This document shows positions 61,335-64,000 of a stretch of DNA of 64,000 nt, in pieces. Source of the DNA: Sphingomonas abaci (GTDB taxonomy: Bacteria > Pseudomonadota > Alphaproteobacteria > Sphingomonadales > Sphingomonadaceae); the NCBI RefSeq assembly GCF_014199625.1, contig NZ_JACHNY010000005.1, positions 188,066-252,065 of the forward strand, given 5' to 3'. Below the pieces are notes generated by a model. It made no database searches. It had not been told where the DNA came from and was given only the letters and a program-made list of their open reading frames with translations. A program made the translations under genes and the position numbers. Every line of letters starts with the position of its first letter. Within the stretch, counting starts at the first letter, position 1.

Positions 61335-62117
61335 TCAGCCAAGCGGACGGAAGCGGTAGCGCGCGAAGATCGCCCGCGCCGGACCGCTGCTGAGGAACCG
61401 GTAGAAGTCGCTCGCCCCGGCCGAGGCGCCGCGCAGGACCGCAACCGGATAGACGATCGGCGGATGGCTGGCGGCCGGGAACAGCGACACCAGCCGAACG
61501 GCCCGGTCGGCATAGGCGTCGCTCTCATAGACGATGCCGAGCGGCGCGGCGCCCCGCGCCACATAGGCCAGCGCCGCGCGCACGTCCTGCGCCGGAGCCA
61601 GCCGCTGCTCGACCGTGGACCACAAGCCGAGCCGGGTCAGCGCCGCCTGCGCATAGCGACCCGCCGGCACCGAACGGGGATCGCCGACTGCCAGCCGGCC
61701 GTCCGGCCCCAGGGCCGTGGCCAGCGGTGCCCCCGGCTGCAGCCGCAGCCGGATGTTACTACCCGCGCGGGCGACCAGCGCCAGCCGGCCGCCGAGCAGG
61801 TCGCGCCGCGCCGCCAGCAGGTTGCGCCCGGCCAGATCGTCCATCCACCGGCTGTCGGCGGAGACGAACAGATCGGCGCGCGCGCCCGCCGCGATCTGGC
61901 GCGCCGCGGTGCCGCTGCTCTCGAACGAGAAACGGACCGGCTGGCCGGTGCGCGCGGTATAGGCCTTGGCCACCACCTGAAGCGCATCGGTCAGCGAGGC
62001 GGCGGCGAAGACCGTCAAGGGCGGCCGCGCCGGCGCGGCATCCACGGCCGCAGGCAGCAGCAGGGCGGCGGCGGCAAGGCCGGTGACGAAGTGGCGGCGG
62101 GTCGGCACGGGCGGCAT
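61335..62117 (-). CDS. modA: Molybdate-binding periplasmic protein
   Basis: A 260-residue substrate-binding protein. N-terminal export signal with RRHFVTGLAAAALLLPAAVD, perhaps a Tat-like signal. VFAAASLTDALQVVAKAY, FSFESSGTAARQIAAGARAD and VGDPRSVPAGRYAQAAL are the ModA ligand-site segments. It delivers molybdate to ModBC. It is divergent from the GH84-type gene. Confidence 0.93.
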   Translation of the reverse strand: MPPVPTRRHFVTGLAAAALLLPAAVDAAPARPPLTVFAAASLTDALQVVAKAYTARTGQPVRFSFESSGTAARQIAAGARADLFVSADSRWMDDLAGRNLLAARRDLLGGRLALVARAGSNIRLRLQPGAPLATALGPDGRLAVGDPRSVPAGRYAQAALTRLGLWSTVEQRLAPAQDVRAALAYVARGAAPLGIVYESDAYADRAVRLVSLFPAASHPPIVYPVAVLRGASAGASDFYRFLSSGPARAIFARYRFRPLG

Positions 62118-62202
62118 CCTTCTTTATTCCGGCGGCTATAGCCGCTTGGGTCCGGCCCGCAACCCGCTGGACAGCGACGCCGCGCCGCGCGATGCCCCGG
62201 CG

Positions 62203-63291
62203 ATGACGCGCACCGCATCCGATCGCCCCGTGCCCGAACTTGGCATCATCGAAGGTTATTTCGGCCCCGCCTGGTCTTGGGACGCACGACGCGCGGTGGT
62301 CGCGCGGCTGGCGCCGGCAGGGTACGGACTTTTCCATTATGCCCCCAAGGCGGATGCGCATCTGCGTCGCGACTGGCAACGCGAGCATCCGCTCGCCCAG
62401 GCCGAGGCGCTGGCCCGCTTCGCCGCCGAGACGCGCGCGGCGGGGATGCGGTTCGGGATCGGGCTGACCCCTTACCACCTGCATCTCCACTTCGAAGGCG
62501 AAGGCCGGGCGGCCCTGGCGCGGCGGCTGGCGCAACTGGACGCGATCGGCATCGACGACCTCGCCATCCTGTTCGACGACATGCGCGGCGACCTGCCCGA
62601 TCTCGCAGAGCGACAGGCTGCGATCATCGCCTTCTGCGCCGAACGCACGCGCGCCACCCGCCTCTTCACCTGTCCCAGCTATTATAGCGACGACCGGGTG
62701 CTCGACCGCGTGTTCGGTGCGCGTCCGCTCCGCTATCTGGAGGATCTCGGCCGCCGCCTCGATTCCGCCGTGCAGGTCTATTGGACGGGTGAGGAGGTCT
62801 GCGCACGCGCGATCGACCCGGGCCACCTCGCCGATGTCGCCGGCCGGCTCGGCCGCAAGCCGTGGCTGTGGGACAATTGGCCAGTCAATGACGGTCCGCG
62901 CATGTCGACGCATCTCCACCTGCGCGGCTTCACCGGACGGCCGGCGGCAAATGCCCGCTGGCTGGCCGGCCATGCGATCAACCCGGCGCTCCAGCCCCGG
63001 CTCGGCTGCATCCCGGCTCTCACCTTGCCGCGCCTCTATGCGGATGCCGATTATCGCTACATGGCCGCGTTCCGCATCGCGGCGACGGCGGTGGCGGGCG
63101 AGCCGCTCGCCGCGATGCTCGAAGCCGACCTGTTGAGCTTCGAGGATAGTGGTTTGGAGCGGCTTTCGCCCGAGCGCCGCGCCGCCGCCCGCGCCCGCTA
63201 TGCCGCGGTCGATCACCCGGTCGCCGCCGAGGTCGTGCACTGGCTGGACGGCGGCTATGCGGTATCCGCGGAGGATGTGCAGACGCAGTGA
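62203..63291 (+). CDS. GH84-type beta-N-acetylglucosaminidase-like protein
   Basis: A 362-residue TIM-barrel protein. ELGIIEGYFGPAWSWDARRA and FHYAPKADAHLRRDWQ match the NAGidase domain of GH84 (O-GlcNAcase/hyaluronidase-like). The paired catalytic aspartates are D125 and D126 in AILFDDMRGDL. There is no signal peptide and no extra carbohydrate-binding domain, so it appears cytoplasmic. It may recycle amino sugars or act on an intracellular glycan. The exact substrate is unknown. Confidence 0.82.
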   Translation: MTRTASDRPVPELGIIEGYFGPAWSWDARRAVVARLAPAGYGLFHYAPKADAHLRRDWQREHPLAQAEALARFAAETRAAGMRFGIGLTPYHLHLHFEGEGRAALARRLAQLDAIGIDDLAILFDDMRGDLPDLAERQAAIIAFCAERTRATRLFTCPSYYSDDRVLDRVFGARPLRYLEDLGRRLDSAVQVYWTGEEVCARAIDPGHLADVAGRLGRKPWLWDNWPVNDGPRMSTHLHLRGFTGRPAANARWLAGHAINPALQPRLGCIPALTLPRLYADADYRYMAAFRIAATAVAGEPLAAMLEADLLSFEDSGLERLSPERRAAARARYAAVDHPVAAEVVHWLDGGYAVSAEDVQTQ

Positions 63292-63432
63292 CTTGCCCCC
63301 CTGTGGCATCCATGTCGCAGCGTGGCCGCCATAGCGCATGGAGACGCATCGAAGAATCTGTACGCTCGTTCAGCTTGGCGTAGTAATGGGCCGGGCACAG
63401 GGGCCGGCATGACAGGCAGGGACTTTCAGACC

Positions 63433-64000
63433 ATGACGATTTGGGATGGCCGGGCGCGTTCGTCCGTCCGCCGCCAGGGGGCACGCGCCATCGGCTTCGG
63501 CGCGCTGCTCGCGACCAGCTGGACCTCTGCCGTCGCGCAGATCGTGCCGCCCGTCATGCCGGCGCCGGCTCCGGCCACTACGCCGCAGATCGTCCCGCCG
63601 CCGGTTGTGCCGACGGTGATGCAGCCCGTCGCCCCGCCGGTCATGCCGCCGGCGCTGCCGACGCTGACCTCGGCGCAGGCGCGCCAGCTGGCCCAGTTGA
63701 TCGCCCGTGACGAGATCGCGCAAGGCCTGCGCCAGGGCGCGCCGCGCGACCTGAGCGCGTCGTCGCCCGAGGCCTTGGTCCGCATCGCTCTGGACCATGC
63801 CCATGCCGTCCATGTCGGCCGGCTCGATCCCGGCGACTTCCAGCGCGACTGGGGTATCCGTCCGCAGAGCTACGACCCGCTGCCCGCCTTCGCCGACGCG
63901 GTGAAGCGCGACAAGCTGGCGGCCTGGATCGCGTCGCTGCCGCCGCCCTATGCCGGCTATGACGCGCTCGTCGCCGGGCTTGCCCGCTACCGCGCGATGG
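63433..64000 (+). CDS. L,D-transpeptidase scaffold domain protein (YcbB/LdtD-like), 5' part
   Basis: The gene runs off the window. ATG 63433 (or in-frame 63409) starts a protein with a signal-like segment (AIGFGALLATSWTSAVAQ) and a proline/valine-rich linker. The domain that follows, LVRIALDHAHAVHVGRLDPG and WIASLPPPYAGYDALVAGLA, is the scaffold found before the YkuD catalytic domain of LdtD-type enzymes. The catalytic cysteine domain would lie outside. It acts on periplasmic peptidoglycan. Confidence 0.72.
   Translation, partial: MTIWDGRARSSVRRQGARAIGFGALLATSWTSAVAQIVPPVMPAPAPATTPQIVPPPVVPTVMQPVAPPVMPPALPTLTSAQARQLAQLIARDEIAQGLRQGAPRDLSASSPEALVRIALDHAHAVHVGRLDPGDFQRDWGIRPQSYDPLPAFADAVKRDKLAAWIASLPPPYAGYDALVAGLARYRAM

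Noticed and set aside
1..64000. CRISPR arrays
   Set aside because: No regularly spaced 25-40 bp repeats with unique spacers were seen on reading; only short direct repeats (13 and 11 bp period) exist.

Overview
The window is high-GC bacterial chromosome. Protein content points to an alphaproteobacterium of the Sphingomonadales, probably Sphingomonas or a close relative. The supporting signs are a UPF0262 family protein, a UbiK/TspO/YbjN/ProC cluster, a TonB-dependent receptor under a TPP riboswitch, PhoX, and an inositol-lipid gene set. This assignment is by recognition, not by a database search.

Region 1 (1-11.2 kb) is a mobile accessory element that starts outside the window. It holds the end of a type I restriction-modification locus (hsdS 3' part, a DUF4268 protein, hsdR). 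Next come a 90-residue protein of unknown function and, 6 bp further on, a complete single-subunit T7-like RNA polymerase with all catalytic residues in place. A Hin/resolvase-type serine recombinase, an unknown protein and a tyrosine integrase follow. No phage structural, lysis or packaging genes are visible. The combination of a restriction system with its own phage-type transcriptase is the most unusual content here.

Region 2 (11.2-14.6 kb) is a scar zone. It contains a truncated second integrase, a small secreted protein, an AT-richer winged-helix gene, a LexA-like DNA-binding gene preceded by a 15-G tract, and a Mu-type DUF3164 fragment abutting an aldo/keto reductase fragment.

Region 3 (14.6-19.4 kb) has three oxidoreductase genes, each divergent from its own regulator (LysR/AKR, ArsR/SDR, SDR/AraC). 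Two of these intergenic regions contain clear dyad operators. Region 4 (19.8-27.3 kb) is a FUSC membrane protein and an RND efflux operon (30-aa small ORF, MFP, RND pump, OM factor) preceded by two near-identical palindromes.

Region 5 (27.3-31.5 kb) is a thiamine-salvage operon: TPP riboswitch, TonB receptor, phosphotransferase, PnuC/PnuT transporter. Region 6 (31.5-41.8 kb) is core genome: glycosyltransferase, proC, YbjN, ubiK, TspO, TlyA, a hydrolase, dnaB, UPF0262, cdd, secE-nusG and rplK-rplA with a strong terminator.

Region 7 (41.8-48.5 kb) has a Tat-exported PhoX phosphatase behind a six-repeat PHO-box array, two SDRs, a ThDP enzyme and a UPF0178 protein. Region 8 (48.6-54 kb) is a likely operon running leftward: ArsC-like, panB, yfgM-like, bamB, der, Hpt protein. 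Region 9 (54-64 kb) holds two broken small genes, NAD synthetase, a CDP-alcohol phosphotransferase / inositol-phosphate synthase / nucleotidyltransferase operon, modABC, a GH84-type glycosidase and the start of an L,D-transpeptidase-like gene. No tRNA, rRNA or CRISPR array was recognised.
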